This document shows, one piece after another, positions 43,850-53,413 of a stretch of 64,000 nt of DNA. The stretch comes from Acetobacterium sp965140355 (GTDB lineage: Bacteria > Bacillota > Clostridia > Eubacteriales > Eubacteriaceae): positions 868,001-932,000 of the forward strand of contig OZ223194.1 of NCBI GenBank assembly GCA_965140355.1, read 5' to 3'. Both the position numbers and the translations under genes were made by a program. Below the pieces are notes generated by a model, which was not told where the DNA came from, searched no databases, and saw only the letters and a program-made list of their open reading frames with translations. The stretch's first letter is position 1, and each line of letters begins with the position of its first letter.

Positions 43850-44117
43850 CGTCTTTTTCCTCCTGATTCATTAAATGGCATGACTTGCTTATCTGTATAT
43901 TTTATCATATTATATCAATATAAACGATTCAATCAGGTTAATATAAGCAAGCGAAATTTTCAACTTAAACGCTGTTAATAAAATGATAACCGCCCTCAAA
44001 CAAGCATTTTACTGATGATAAAAAGTTTTTCTTTGGTAAACACCTCGCTAATTCGGACCTCAAATGAGAGGACGACCCCGCTTAAAATCATTATAATCAT
44101 AATAAGGAGCTGAACAA

Positions 44118-44969
44118 ATGAAATGGATCGAACGATTAAATAATGCCATAAACTATCTTGAAGAACATCTGACCGAGGAAATCGACTATGATCAAACTGC
44201 CGCAATTGCCTGTTGCTCAACTTATCATTTTCAACGAATGTTTGCCTATATGGCTAACGTGCCCCTATCCGAATATATTCGCCGGCGGAGAATGACCCTG
44301 GCGGCCGTTGATCTTCAAGGTGGCCACGAAAAAATAATTGATGTCGCTTTGAAATACGGCTATCGTTCACCGACAGCATTTAATCGCGCGTTTAAAACGA
44401 TTCACGGCTTTGCCCCTTCGCACGTTAAAGAAGACGGCATCGTGCTCCGTGCCTATCCACCAATCAACTTCAAAATTACAATTACGGGAGTGGAAGAAAT
44501 GAATTACAGAATTGAAAAAAAATCAGCATTTCGAATTATCGGTATTGACCAACCTTTACACAAAGAAATTGAAAAAAACTTTGAAATCGTTCCGTCAATG
44601 TGGCAAAAAGCCGCTAACGATGGAACCATTCCAAAATTAGCGGCAATGATGGACCAACAACCTATCGGTTTATTAGGTGTCAGCGTCTGCAATGACATTG
44701 AAGAATGGAAGTATTTTATAGCCGTATCCAGTACCCATACCATTGATGCGACTTTGACCGAATACCAAATTCCGGCTTCGACCTGGGCAATCTTTTCAGG
44801 CAGTGGTACAAACCTGTCGATTCAGGAATTAGAGCGACGAATTGTCACCGAATGGCTCCCCACTTCGGGTTATGAATACGGCAATGCCCCAGATATCGAA
44901 GTTTATATAAATCCTGATCCGCAAAATGCTCAATACGAAGTCTGGATTCCAGTCATTAAAAAGTCGTGA
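44118..44969 (+). CDS. AraC-family regulator with GyrI-like effector domain
   Basis: 283 residues. Two AraC helix-turn-helix units (residues 8-105: DQTAAIACCSTYHFQRMF, ALKYGYRSPTAFNRAF, HGFAPSHVK) are followed by a GyrI-like small-molecule domain (about 127-283; YRIEKKSAFRIIGI). The architecture is that of Rob-type multidrug sensors. AAGGAG lies nine bases before the ATG. A single gene with a terminator behind it. Targets unknown. Confidence 0.9.
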   Translation: MKWIERLNNAINYLEEHLTEEIDYDQTAAIACCSTYHFQRMFAYMANVPLSEYIRRRRMTLAAVDLQGGHEKIIDVALKYGYRSPTAFNRAFKTIHGFAPSHVKEDGIVLRAYPPINFKITITGVEEMNYRIEKKSAFRIIGIDQPLHKEIEKNFEIVPSMWQKAANDGTIPKLAAMMDQQPIGLLGVSVCNDIEEWKYFIAVSSTHTIDATLTEYQIPASTWAIFSGSGTNLSIQELERRIVTEWLPTSGYEYGNAPDIEVYINPDPQNAQYEVWIPVIKKS

Positions 44970-44987
44970 AAATTCTTTTTTAACTGT

Positions 44988-45029
44988 TTAAAGGGACGAC
45001 CTTTCCCAATGGCGAGGTCGTCCCTTTAA
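44988..45029 (+). terminator. Hairpin after the AraC-GyrI gene
   Basis: 15-bp perfect arms (44988-45002, 45015-45029), GC-rich centre; the T-tract is within the arm and short after it. Confidence 0.65.
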
Positions 45030-45135
45030 TAAACATTTCATGATAAATGCCATCTATTTTTAATTCTGAGCGATGGCACTATTATTCGATTTAATTTAAT
45101 TATTTTTATTGCTAAAACTAATGTCAAATGAACGT

Positions 45136-46023
45136 TTATTTGATTGATGCATCATAAATCGATTGAATCGATTCATCTAAGAGCTTGTCAAAAGCTTCCT
45201 CACTTTGGTTAACATTTAAGCCTTCCGTAAGTGCTCGTGAGAAACTAGCAATAAGTTTATGATTTCTTGCTAATTTTTCATTTGATTCTGCTCTCGAATA
45301 TCCGCCGGAAAGTGCAACAATTCTCACCACCTTGGCATCCGCCATGATTTCTTCATAAAAATTATCAACTTCGGGAATCGTCAGTTTAAACATGATCTGA
45401 CAGTCTGCATCCAATGTTTTCAAACGCTCAATTATTTCTTGTTTAAGCATTGCTTCGGCTTCTTTTTTATTCGGTGCATGAATATCTACTTCTGGTTCTA
45501 AAATCGGAACAAACCCTGCTGCTACAATCGCTTTGGCAATTTCAAACTGTTGATCCACAATTGCCTTTATCCCGATTTGATTGGCTTCTTTTATAACTGA
45601 ACGCATTTTTGTTCCAAAGATATGCCGTTCTTTAGCCCGAGTGAGTAATGCATCAAGATCCGGAATCGGTTTCATTAATTGGACGCCATTCGCTACCTCC
45701 AATAAACCCTTATCCACTTTCAAAATTGGCACGATTCCTTTTACATCCCAAAGATAATCGCCACTGTATTTTTCATCGACTTTTAAATCCATTGTTTTTT
45801 CAAATAAAATCGCTGCCAGAATTCTTTCTTTAGTAAATGCTGGACTTTTCATAATACGTGATCGCATTTCATGAACCAATGCAAACATCTCGGTTTCATT
45901 CGCATAAGCTTCTTTGGGAATGCCATAAATTGCCAACGCCTTTGGGGTGCTGCCACCACTTTGATCAAGGGCTGCAATAAATCCGTTATCATTTTTCATT
46001 CGTTCCAACTGCAACATATTCAT
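45136..46023 (-). CDS. fda: Class I fructose-1,6-bisphosphate aldolase
   Basis: 295 residues, like the staphylococcal class I enzyme. IAALDQSGGSTPKAL, ILFEKTMD, PILKVDKGL, PILEPEVDIHAP and the Schiff-base lysine region MFKLTIPEVDNFY are present. It interconverts fructose-1,6-bisphosphate with two triose phosphates without a metal. GGAGGT precedes the ATG. Single gene; a TATAAT box lies 35 bp upstream (46058-46063). Confidence 0.94.
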   Translation of the reverse strand: MNMLQLERMKNDNGFIAALDQSGGSTPKALAIYGIPKEAYANETEMFALVHEMRSRIMKSPAFTKERILAAILFEKTMDLKVDEKYSGDYLWDVKGIVPILKVDKGLLEVANGVQLMKPIPDLDALLTRAKERHIFGTKMRSVIKEANQIGIKAIVDQQFEIAKAIVAAGFVPILEPEVDIHAPNKKEAEAMLKQEIIERLKTLDADCQIMFKLTIPEVDNFYEEIMADAKVVRIVALSGGYSRAESNEKLARNHKLIASFSRALTEGLNVNQSEEAFDKLLDESIQSIYDASIK

Positions 46024-46117
46024 AAATACACCTCCGCTTATTATATGTTCTCATTGTATTATACACCATTTCAAAGATTTTAGCACCACTTTAAATCAAT
46101 AGTTTTAAAAATTATTT

Positions 46118-46441
46118 TTATTGCGGGAATAATTCGATCCCGCTGGTATGGCTATTTATAGCCTTCTTAAAAATCTCAGCGCAATGCTTTTTAATAATTT
46201 CGTCACGTGCTCTTGCTATTTTATGAATTTTAATAGAATTCTTCGCCTCATATAAACATAACAAATCCACGATTCTATTTTTATTGCCTTGATTTCATTT
46301 ATACTTAATAATATGGCCTACTTTAAAGAACATGCCAAACTTATACACATTACTGATTATTTCAGTCATTTGTTCAATAAATTCCTCGGAAATTTTTTCA
46401 CTTTTCTCCAAATTATGATCTGGCCCATCCTTATGGTTCAC
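46118..46441 (-). pseudogene. Small gene coupled to the cyclase, interrupted by an in-frame TGA
   Basis: A GTG at 46441 overlaps the stop of the diguanylate cyclase gene (GTGA overlap) with AGGGA upstream. It opens a frame of 48 codons up to TGA 46295-46297. The same frame then continues for 58 codons without a stop (VDLLCLYEAKNS, ARARDEIIKKHCAEIF). Total about 107 residues if read through. No good hairpin of SECIS type follows the TGA, so a disabling mutation is more likely than selenocysteine. No family recognised. Confidence 0.5.
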
Positions 46442-47976
46442 TCGAGCGATTCCCTTACCACGCGGTTTCTGCCAGATCGCTTTGCCGCATACAAAGCATT
46501 GTCGGCCCGGTTCATTAGCACCTCGAAATCAGACATTTCTTCGGTAAGTTCTGCCACACCAATACTGACCGTTATCATAATCGGCTTTTCCGCAAAAGTC
46601 AGTTTCTTTTCCGCCACTGTTTTTCTAAAAATTTCAGCTTTTTCGCAAGCACTTCCGACGTCCGTATTCAGCATGATAACCGCAAATTCTTCGCCGCCGA
46701 CTCGACCGACAATATCCGTTTTGCGAAATACGACTGATAGCAGGTCAGAAAAACCACGAAGGACAACATCTCCGCCCTGATGCCCAAAAGAATCATTGAC
46801 TCTCTTAAAATAATCGATATCCATCATCAACACCGATAAATCCTCATGATAACGCCGCGCCCGTAAAAAGGCTTCTTTCCCATACTCTCCAAATTTTCGC
46901 CGATTATTGAGGCCCGTTAGTCCATCCGTATTAGCCGTTTTAATCAAACGCTGTTTCAATTTTTCACGCTCGGTTACATCTTCGAACTTAATTAGATAAC
47001 CAACTAGCACCTTTTTATTATTGACTTCTCTGACTTGAACACTGACATACCGCTCTTCCCCTGCAACAATAAAACAAAAGACCTGTGCCACCGCATCTTT
47101 GATGCTTTTTAAAAGATCCGGATGATTCTTGATAAGAATCTCAAGCTGCTCTTCTTCAATTTGAGCGTTAAACCAGCTAAAAAAAGCTACGCTTGCGGCA
47201 TTAAAATCTACCACATAATACATCCGATTCACCAAAATCAGACCTTCCACACTTTCCTCGAAAACCCGTTCTCGGGCCAATACTCTAATATCCAGAAAAT
47301 TATAACGGGTCAATGCCAGATTGAAAAGCAAAACACACGGTGGCAAAATTAAAGCCGTGTAGTCAATCCCCACACCACCAATATTCAGGACAATCAAAAC
47401 CAATGAAAGATATGGAATTATCGATATTAATAGTAGCAATTTGAACAGTGTCTTTTCATCCCCAACGCTTTTTCGGTAATGTTGAAAATAAAACCAAGTA
47501 CATAACAACAACGCAAACATGATGTAGAGGGTTTGCACATAATACCATGGTCCTTTCGTCAACAACATGATGTCAATCCCCATAACATGCTGAATTTGAA
47601 AATTGCTGTAATAGAGATGATGCCAATTGTTAGTTAAGCGAAAAACAAATGTCATCACTGGGATAGCAAATACGATCACACCCCCAAAACCCTTTAGATA
47701 TCTTCCTCTTCCGGTATAAAGCATGGCGATAATCAACCATAATGGCGAGAAAAACGGTAAACCAAAATATTGGACCTGATTCCAAAAGTACATCTCCGAC
47801 ACCGATCCAGAATTTATTTCCATCAGGTAGCCCAGTAAATAGACCTGAAGTGTCAGACTGAGAGCCCCAAGTGCTCTGGCATAGCTGGATTTGCTTCTAA
47901 CAAATGAATTGACAAATATAAAAGAAAAAAGCATTACGCCAATAAACAAATAGATGCTGATACATTTAGTAATCAT
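46438..47976 (-). CDS. Diguanylate cyclase with 7TM sensor and PAS domain
   Basis: 512 residues. Seven membrane helices at the N-terminus (about 1-215) are of the histidine-kinase 7TM type. A PAS-like domain (about 230-335; EESVEGLILVNRMYYVVDFN) and a GGDEF domain (about 340-512) follow, with GRVGGEEF near residue 426. The RxxD inhibitory site (RKTD) is intact, so feedback by c-di-GMP is expected. The sensor half closely resembles that of the histidine kinase at 60.3-62.0 kb, so the module was reused with different outputs. Confidence 0.92.
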   Translation of the reverse strand: MITKCISIYLFIGVMLFSFIFVNSFVRSKSSYARALGALSLTLQVYLLGYLMEINSGSVSEMYFWNQVQYFGLPFFSPLWLIIAMLYTGRGRYLKGFGGVIVFAIPVMTFVFRLTNNWHHLYYSNFQIQHVMGIDIMLLTKGPWYYVQTLYIMFALLLCTWFYFQHYRKSVGDEKTLFKLLLLISIIPYLSLVLIVLNIGGVGIDYTALILPPCVLLFNLALTRYNFLDIRVLARERVFEESVEGLILVNRMYYVVDFNAASVAFFSWFNAQIEEEQLEILIKNHPDLLKSIKDAVAQVFCFIVAGEERYVSVQVREVNNKKVLVGYLIKFEDVTEREKLKQRLIKTANTDGLTGLNNRRKFGEYGKEAFLRARRYHEDLSVLMMDIDYFKRVNDSFGHQGGDVVLRGFSDLLSVVFRKTDIVGRVGGEEFAVIMLNTDVGSACEKAEIFRKTVAEKKLTFAEKPIMITVSIGVAELTEEMSDFEVLMNRADNALYAAKRSGRNRVVRESLE

Positions 47977-48288
47977 TATTATTTTGTCTGATACTTTGCA
48001 AACTCATTATCAGACGTTCCTTTCTTATAAAATGACACTCGGGTATTCCAGTTTTCCGCCCTGATCAATGATTGCCTAAATCATATGAATTGAGCCATCC
48101 TGCCAAACAATCAAGACCCTTCTTTAATCCGACTTTTTAAAACGATGTTCAGATCGATTTTTTGACAAACTAATTATACTATTCTCTCACTCTATTTACC
48201 ATAAATTTAATAAATGATTTTGGCTGAATATCGATTTAAAACAGCCTAAAGCCAAAATTATTTATCTACGTTTAACCGCATAAAAATA
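47977..48288. other. Divergent intergenic region
   Basis: About 310 bp between the cyclase and the chemoreceptor promoter. No supported gene or hairpin. Confidence 0.4.
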
Positions 48289-48317
48289 TTGAGTTTACTT
48301 AGTCAATCATATATAAT
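48289..48317 (+). promoter_or_regulatory. Promoter of the chemoreceptor gene
   Basis: TTGAGT (48289-48294) and perfect TATAAT (48312-48317) with 17 bp between. The transcript would begin near 48324, leaving a 5' leader of about 160 nt. Confidence 0.75.
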
Positions 48318-48347
48318 ATTGAGCATGATCAAACTGTCTTAATTGAG

Positions 48348-48402
48348 TACCTTTGCTGTGAAGAGTAACAGCATCTATGACAATATACATAGATTAAGGG
48401 TA
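48348..48402 (+). ncRNA. Candidate structured leader RNA (three-way junction)
   Basis: Three stems close on each other with almost no unpaired joints: P1 TACCTT/AAGGGTA (48348-48353 with 48396-48402, one bulged G), P2 GCTGT/ACAGC (48355-48359, 48368-48372, loop 8) and P3 ATCTATG/CATAGAT (48373-48379, 48388-48394, loop 8). It lies just behind the promoter. It does not match c-di-GMP, purine or other riboswitch consensus that I recall. Confidence 0.45.
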
Positions 48403-48484
48403 TAATTTTTTCGTGGAAAAGTGGTGAAGCTGAAACAGTATCAATATCTAAATAAATTATACATAATTAAAAAAGGAGTAAAGC

Positions 48485-50794
48485 ATGAAATCTGAACAAA
48501 GTTTGTTGTCAAAAATCTTGATAACCGTTATTTTACCGGTTATTTTGATCTTTTTAGCAACCGTTATCATTTCGATGGTTATTATTGGTCAGAATTCCGA
48601 TCAGTTTTTTGAAATTCGGAACACTATAATCCTCATCGATGTCGTCGGATTAGCCGCTATTATCGGCGTGATTATCCTTAACATGAAAGGAATATCTCAC
48701 AAAATAACTAATCTTACCAAATTTGCCAATCACATTATTACAGGAGAAATTGATGTCACAACTGAACTGGAAAAATCGTCGGATCAGTTGGGCGAATTAG
48801 CTACTGCATTGGCAAAAATCGCTGCAAGTATTCATTCGCATGCCGATATTGCCCAGAAAATAGGTAATGGGGAGCTGGCAGCCGCAATAAATCTCTCGGA
48901 TCAAACAAATCTTATCACAAATAACCTCCTGCCAATCCAAAACTCGGTTGGTAAGATACTTGATTATCTAATGACCATGCCTGAACGAGTAGAAAATGAA
49001 TCTTATTATGATAAAACCCTCGAAGCCGATTTGAATGGCGATTATAAAGAAGCAATTGCCCAAATCAACCTGGCTATGGAAATGGTCGTGGATAAAAAAG
49101 ATTACTTTCAAGCTATTCTGGATGCCTTGCCATACCGCATTTCCGTCATTGATCCAGATTTAAAAATCACATTTATTAATAAAACACTTGGCGATTTGAT
49201 GAAAATAACCGAAGTCGCCGATTGTCGTGAAGATGTGTACGGCGCTAATTGCTCTGATTGTAACCTGCAAATGTGTAAAACTGAAGATTGCGGCATCACT
49301 GCCTTCAAAAAAACCGGTAGAGTCGAATATTCATTTGAATTCATGGACCGCTACTATCGCATGGATACCACCGCGGTCATCAATAAAAAAGGCGATACCA
49401 TTGGTTATGTCGAAGTCTCTCATGATACAACTCCAACCGAAAGTGTTGTCCATTATGTCAGAAAAGAAGTGATCCGTTTAGAAGAAAATTTAGAACGGTT
49501 AACTGTCGGAAATCTTGATTTCAATTCAGATATTCAAAAACCAAATGAATATACCAATGAAACTCATGATCAGTTTATGACCATCGAAAATAATTTGGCA
49601 GCTGTGAAGAATTCGATTGGAAATCTCATTGACGATGCCACCCTACTCACCCGCGCTGCCATTCGCGGCGAATTAGATACCCGGGCCGATGAAACACAGT
49701 TCGGCGGAGCCTGGCAAAAACTAATTATGGGTATGAATGCTATTCTTGATAAAATTGCAAAGCCAATCGATGAAGTCGTCGCTACCATGGAAAGCATGTC
49801 TGAAGGCAACTTAAACGCGGCTGTCAGTGGCACTTATAAAGGCAGTTTTGACGCCTTAAAAATGTCAGTTAACAACATGGGTAGCCGCCTTAAAACGGTT
49901 GTGACTGAAATTTCAGCCGTAACCGAAGAAATTGGCAATGGCAACCTGAATATCAATGATCTACGCGTCTATCAAGGCGATTTTAATGCCATTTCGATCG
50001 CCCTTAATACGATTATCTTAAAACTTAACTCCCTATTGGGCGATATTAATCAGGCCTCTGAACAAGTTAATACCGGTGCTAATCAAATATCAGACAGCAG
50101 CCAATCACTGGCTCAGGGTTCGACCGAACAAGCCAGTTCGATTCAAGAATTAACTGCTTCCATAACAGAAATTGCCGATCAAACGAAAAACAATGCAGTC
50201 AACGCGAACAAGGCCCGCGAACTGGTAACAAATGTCATGGGAAATGCCGATAAAGGCAATCAACGGATGTCTGAAATGCAGGAATCGATGGTCGATATTA
50301 ACAAATCTTCCGAAGATATTTCCAAAATCATTAAAGTCATTGATGATATTGCCTTCCAAACGAACATCCTCGCTCTCAATGCTGCAGTCGAGGCTGCTCG
50401 AGCCGGACAACATGGCAAAGGTTTTGCCGTTGTCGCCGAAGAAGTCCGAACCTTGGCTGCCCGCAGTGCCGATGCCGCCAAAGAAACGACCGGGCTAATC
50501 GAAGGTTCCATCGATAAGGTTCAAAAAGGCACCAAAATAGCCGATGAAACTGCCGAAGCACTCGACGAAATCGTAACCGGCATTGGTCAAGTTACCGGCC
50601 TGATTGGTAATATTGCTACCGCTTCTAATGAACAAGCAACTGAAATTGCCCAGATCAACAGGGGAGTCGAACAAGTTGCCCAGGTTGTTCAGCAAAACTC
50701 CGCAACGGCAGAACAAAGCGCTGCTGCCAGTGAGGAATTATCCGGTCAATCGATTTTATTAAAACAGCTGATTGATCAGTTTCAATTGCGCTAA
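48485..50794 (+). CDS. Methyl-accepting chemotaxis protein with cytoplasmic PAS domain
   Basis: 769 residues. Two membrane helices (about 9-33, 45-63) with hardly any external loop, so sensing is cytoplasmic. A HAMP unit, a PAS domain (about 205-330), more HAMP-like units and the C-terminal signalling hairpin follow, with tip DDIAFQTNILALNAAVEAAR. The PAS carries five cysteines at 247-269 (C-x8-C-x2-C-x4-C-x4-C; GANCSDCNLQMCKTEDC), as in PAS domains thought to sense redox state or hold a metal. AAAGGAG precedes the ATG. Possible partner kinases, including the CheA-like protein, are not adjacent. Confidence 0.93.
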   Translation: MKSEQSLLSKILITVILPVILIFLATVIISMVIIGQNSDQFFEIRNTIILIDVVGLAAIIGVIILNMKGISHKITNLTKFANHIITGEIDVTTELEKSSDQLGELATALAKIAASIHSHADIAQKIGNGELAAAINLSDQTNLITNNLLPIQNSVGKILDYLMTMPERVENESYYDKTLEADLNGDYKEAIAQINLAMEMVVDKKDYFQAILDALPYRISVIDPDLKITFINKTLGDLMKITEVADCREDVYGANCSDCNLQMCKTEDCGITAFKKTGRVEYSFEFMDRYYRMDTTAVINKKGDTIGYVEVSHDTTPTESVVHYVRKEVIRLEENLERLTVGNLDFNSDIQKPNEYTNETHDQFMTIENNLAAVKNSIGNLIDDATLLTRAAIRGELDTRADETQFGGAWQKLIMGMNAILDKIAKPIDEVVATMESMSEGNLNAAVSGTYKGSFDALKMSVNNMGSRLKTVVTEISAVTEEIGNGNLNINDLRVYQGDFNAISIALNTIILKLNSLLGDINQASEQVNTGANQISDSSQSLAQGSTEQASSIQELTASITEIADQTKNNAVNANKARELVTNVMGNADKGNQRMSEMQESMVDINKSSEDISKIIKVIDDIAFQTNILALNAAVEAARAGQHGKGFAVVAEEVRTLAARSADAAKETTGLIEGSIDKVQKGTKIADETAEALDEIVTGIGQVTGLIGNIATASNEQATEIAQINRGVEQVAQVVQQNSATAEQSAAASEELSGQSILLKQLIDQFQLR

Positions 50795-51056
50795 AACTAA
50801 AGAATTTTTTGCCTATCATTAAAATTTTTTAATCGTATGGTTGCAAACTGTAGTCAAAATACCTTGCCGTACCCAAAATTGTTAGTTTGTTGTTTGGTCT
50901 CCGCGCGGACATGACCTTAGCCTGTCCGATTCTGTCACTAATAAACGCGCTAATCATTTTTGGTACGGTTTTTATCAATCCTCACTTTTGCCGGTGCGAC
51001 GTAAAACGATTACAAACTGATGGGTCAAATTAGCTTTTAAAGGCAAATCGCTCTGA

Positions 51057-52073
51057 TTACCATTTGTTTTTAGCATGTTCGCAAAACGCCATCATTTTAT
51101 TGACAATAATTTTTTCTCCGTCCGGTAAAATCACAAAACCATCATAATAACCAAACAACTGATGACAATACATTTGAATAAAGGCCACTTTTGTATCGGT
51201 TATTTGGTCATAAATCGGCGTCAATACAAAATCAAATTTTCCCTCTTGATCCCGAAATTTCCAGGGTTTCAGATAATCTGTTATATCAACTTCAACGTCA
51301 AGTCGGCCTAATTTATAGGCTTTTCCCTTCCAGAAAAACATGTTTTCCGAAGCGTTTTTTAAATCACCAAATCCCCAACCAATATTGAAGCCAAAGTTTC
51401 CGCCGTCAATAATCGCCGAACCGTTGCCCCAAAACCATTCCTGTGAAAAAGACCACACCCCTCTGCCCCAATCAAGTACTGCCGTGCTGTTGGCATCAAG
51501 TTCAACTCGTCGTTGTCCAAATTGAATGGTCCCTTCACCACCAAAATAATTTTCTTTGCAATTTAAATAAAATTTAGTTTGGTGCTCAAAAGGAGTCGCA
51601 ATCACCATCTTTTCATTAGTGACATCATTGTTAAGGCGCACGTCGATATCAATATCGCCAATTTTTTTGTCCCTCGCTTTCAGCTTAAGGCAACGATATA
51701 CTTCTCCTACTTCGAAACTCATGGTATAATCTTTTCCCGCAACACAAATATGACTTGGCTGCTCGGGATCGTTTGGCATCACAATGCTTTTTAGCGGTAG
51801 TATTTTCATTCTTGAAAATGAGTAGCTCTCCTTTGTGACCACATTAAAAAGTTCCGCCGCAAAATTAGCAATATAAGAAATATTACCGATTGTCATCTTA
51901 AGAACATAATCACCGATATAGATTTGATAAAAGTCCCATTCTTTAAGCGCCAAGGGGTTGGCTTTAATGTTCTCTTTATTATAGTTATACATCATCTTTG
52001 TCGCATAACCAGGATTTAGTATAACCCCTTGCTCATCCAAAAGATCCATTTTTCGTTCAATTCTATTTTCCAC
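51057..52073 (-). CDS. DUF2804 family protein (tocopherol cyclase-like fold)
   Basis: About 338 residues. DUF2804 features: AVLDWGRGVWSFSQEWFWG, FGFNIGWGFGD, SENMFFW and the C-terminal GYYDGFVILPDGE. The family resembles the AttH/CrtC/tocopherol-cyclase barrels, suggesting a lipid or terpenoid ligand; real activity unknown. The start chosen is GTG 52073, seven bases after GGGAG; ATG codons up to 52103 lie before that site. It starts 37 bp after the GNAT gene, so the two may be co-transcribed. Confidence 0.82.
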   Translation of the reverse strand: MENRIERKMDLLDEQGVILNPGYATKMMYNYNKENIKANPLALKEWDFYQIYIGDYVLKMTIGNISYIANFAAELFNVVTKESYSFSRMKILPLKSIVMPNDPEQPSHICVAGKDYTMSFEVGEVYRCLKLKARDKKIGDIDIDVRLNNDVTNEKMVIATPFEHQTKFYLNCKENYFGGEGTIQFGQRRVELDANSTAVLDWGRGVWSFSQEWFWGNGSAIIDGGNFGFNIGWGFGDLKNASENMFFWKGKAYKLGRLDVEVDITDYLKPWKFRDQEGKFDFVLTPIYDQITDTKVAFIQMYCHQLFGYYDGFVILPDGEKIIVNKMMAFCEHAKNKW

Positions 52074-52109
52074 TTGCACGCTCCCTTTGATCAACATTAT
52101 CAAACTCGC

Positions 52110-52676
52110 CTATATATCATTTTTATCTGAATGCAGCCGGGAATATACTGCCAAGTCAACGATTCCTCTATTTTTCCAGTATTGTGACTGCCTCATTACC
52201 CCTTCATAAACAAACTTATTTTTTTGTAATACTTTATGAGAATTGGCATTTTCAGGCATCACAAATGCTTGAATCCGATTAATTTCACATGTATTGAATA
52301 GATAATCAACGATTGCTTCAACCGCCTGAGTTGCGATTCCCTTATGCCAATTGTTTTCATTAATCCGATATCCAATGGTGACCATATTAACCTTTCTATC
52401 ATAGTCAAAAATCTCTGCAATCCCTACAATTTCTGCCGGCGCCTCCGTTAAACAAATTCCTAAAAAAATTGTTTTTCCTTTTGTAAAATCTCTTTCAAAA
52501 TGTCCGATCATCTTTAAAACAGTCACTTTGCTTTTTTTGACATCGCCTGGAATATAGTCAAAAATATTTTTATTGCTGTAAATCTCAAATAATTTTTCGA
52601 TATCTGTTTCTTCAATTTTTCGCAATATAACTTTATCAGTCATTATCTGGGGAAATTGATCATATAAATTAATCAT
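52110..52676 (-). CDS. GNAT N-acetyltransferase (RimJ/RimL type)
   Basis: About 188 residues. MTDKVILRKIEETDIEKLF, the IGYRINENNWHKGIATQAV acetyl-CoA loop and the MPENANSHKVLQKNKFVYEG segment fit the RimJ/RimL branch. The acceptor is unknown. GGAG lies five bases before ATG 52676. A similar GNAT precedes it by 45 bp on the same strand; the two are distant paralogues. Confidence 0.88.
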   Translation of the reverse strand: MINLYDQFPQIMTDKVILRKIEETDIEKLFEIYSNKNIFDYIPGDVKKSKVTVLKMIGHFERDFTKGKTIFLGICLTEAPAEIVGIAEIFDYDRKVNMVTIGYRINENNWHKGIATQAVEAIVDYLFNTCEINRIQAFVMPENANSHKVLQKNKFVYEGVMRQSQYWKNRGIVDLAVYSRLHSDKNDI

Positions 52677-52721
52677 GACCACTCCACTAACACGCGAATA
52701 CTTGCCATAATCCGGTTCCTC

Positions 52722-53255
52722 CTATTTTTTACTCATGAATTCGGCGCTGGTCATTGAATAAGCTTTCACATCTCTGATTTCGCCGGTATATATCTTTTCT
52801 GCCTGTCGGATTGTTCCTTCATAAAGAAAACCACATTTTTCAATAACCCGCTGCGATCCCCGATTTGATGGATAATGCACGACCGAGATCAAGCTGAGCG
52901 CAAGGGTATCAAAACCATAGGCTAACACCGCTCTGGCGGCTGCGGTCATAATCCCCTGCCCCCAATAATCCTCGCTTAGAGCGTAACCCAGCATCCGGGC
53001 CTGATCATTTTGACGATGGGGATCGTCAATCAATCCAATTGAGCCAATAATCTTTGTATCCTTTTCAATCCCCCAGATATTTTCCTGACCAACAAAGATG
53101 GCCTTCATGATTTCCATTGTTTCCTCAATGCTTTCATGCGGTTTCCAACCCGCCCGGGGGCCAACATTTTTACTTTTGGAATAGGTATAAACATCATTGC
53201 TGTCCGCCATTGTCAGCGGCCTTAAGAGTAGGTTTTTTATCTTAATTTTTTCCAT
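52722..53255 (-). CDS. GNAT N-acetyltransferase (RimJ/RimL type)
   Basis: 177 residues. LLLRPLTMADSNDVY, the LGYALSEDYWGQGIMTAAA acetyl-CoA loop and the SQRVIEKCGFLYEGTIR segment are typical. Acceptor unknown, possibly a protein N-terminus or small amine. First of the GNAT-GNAT-DUF2804 row. Confidence 0.88.
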   Translation of the reverse strand: MEKIKIKNLLLRPLTMADSNDVYTYSKSKNVGPRAGWKPHESIEETMEIMKAIFVGQENIWGIEKDTKIIGSIGLIDDPHRQNDQARMLGYALSEDYWGQGIMTAAARAVLAYGFDTLALSLISVVHYPSNRGSQRVIEKCGFLYEGTIRQAEKIYTGEIRDVKAYSMTSAEFMSKK

Positions 53256-53413
53256 TTTATCCTCACTTACTACAAATATAACAAAGCGAAATTACCAATT
53301 CCTGTCGTTATGACCAATCATGCGTTTGTTCATTTTACCATCAACAGGGATTAAATCCTTTGTCATTTAAAAATTCAAACCGGAGCGGATAAGTGCTTTA
53401 TCAGCGCCCTGCA

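Noticed and set aside
46295..46297. Selenocysteine codon in the small coupled gene
   Set aside because: No stable SECIS-like hairpin in the following 40 bases and no known selenoprotein family; recorded as an interrupted gene.
46289..46780. 163-codon plus-strand frame
   Set aside because: Mostly antisense to the diguanylate cyclase; low-complexity Ser/Ile-rich translation, no ribosome site.
48318..48484. c-di-GMP (GEMM) riboswitch before the chemoreceptor
   Set aside because: The leader lacks the GEMM core and its GNRA loop; only an unassigned three-stem fold is seen.
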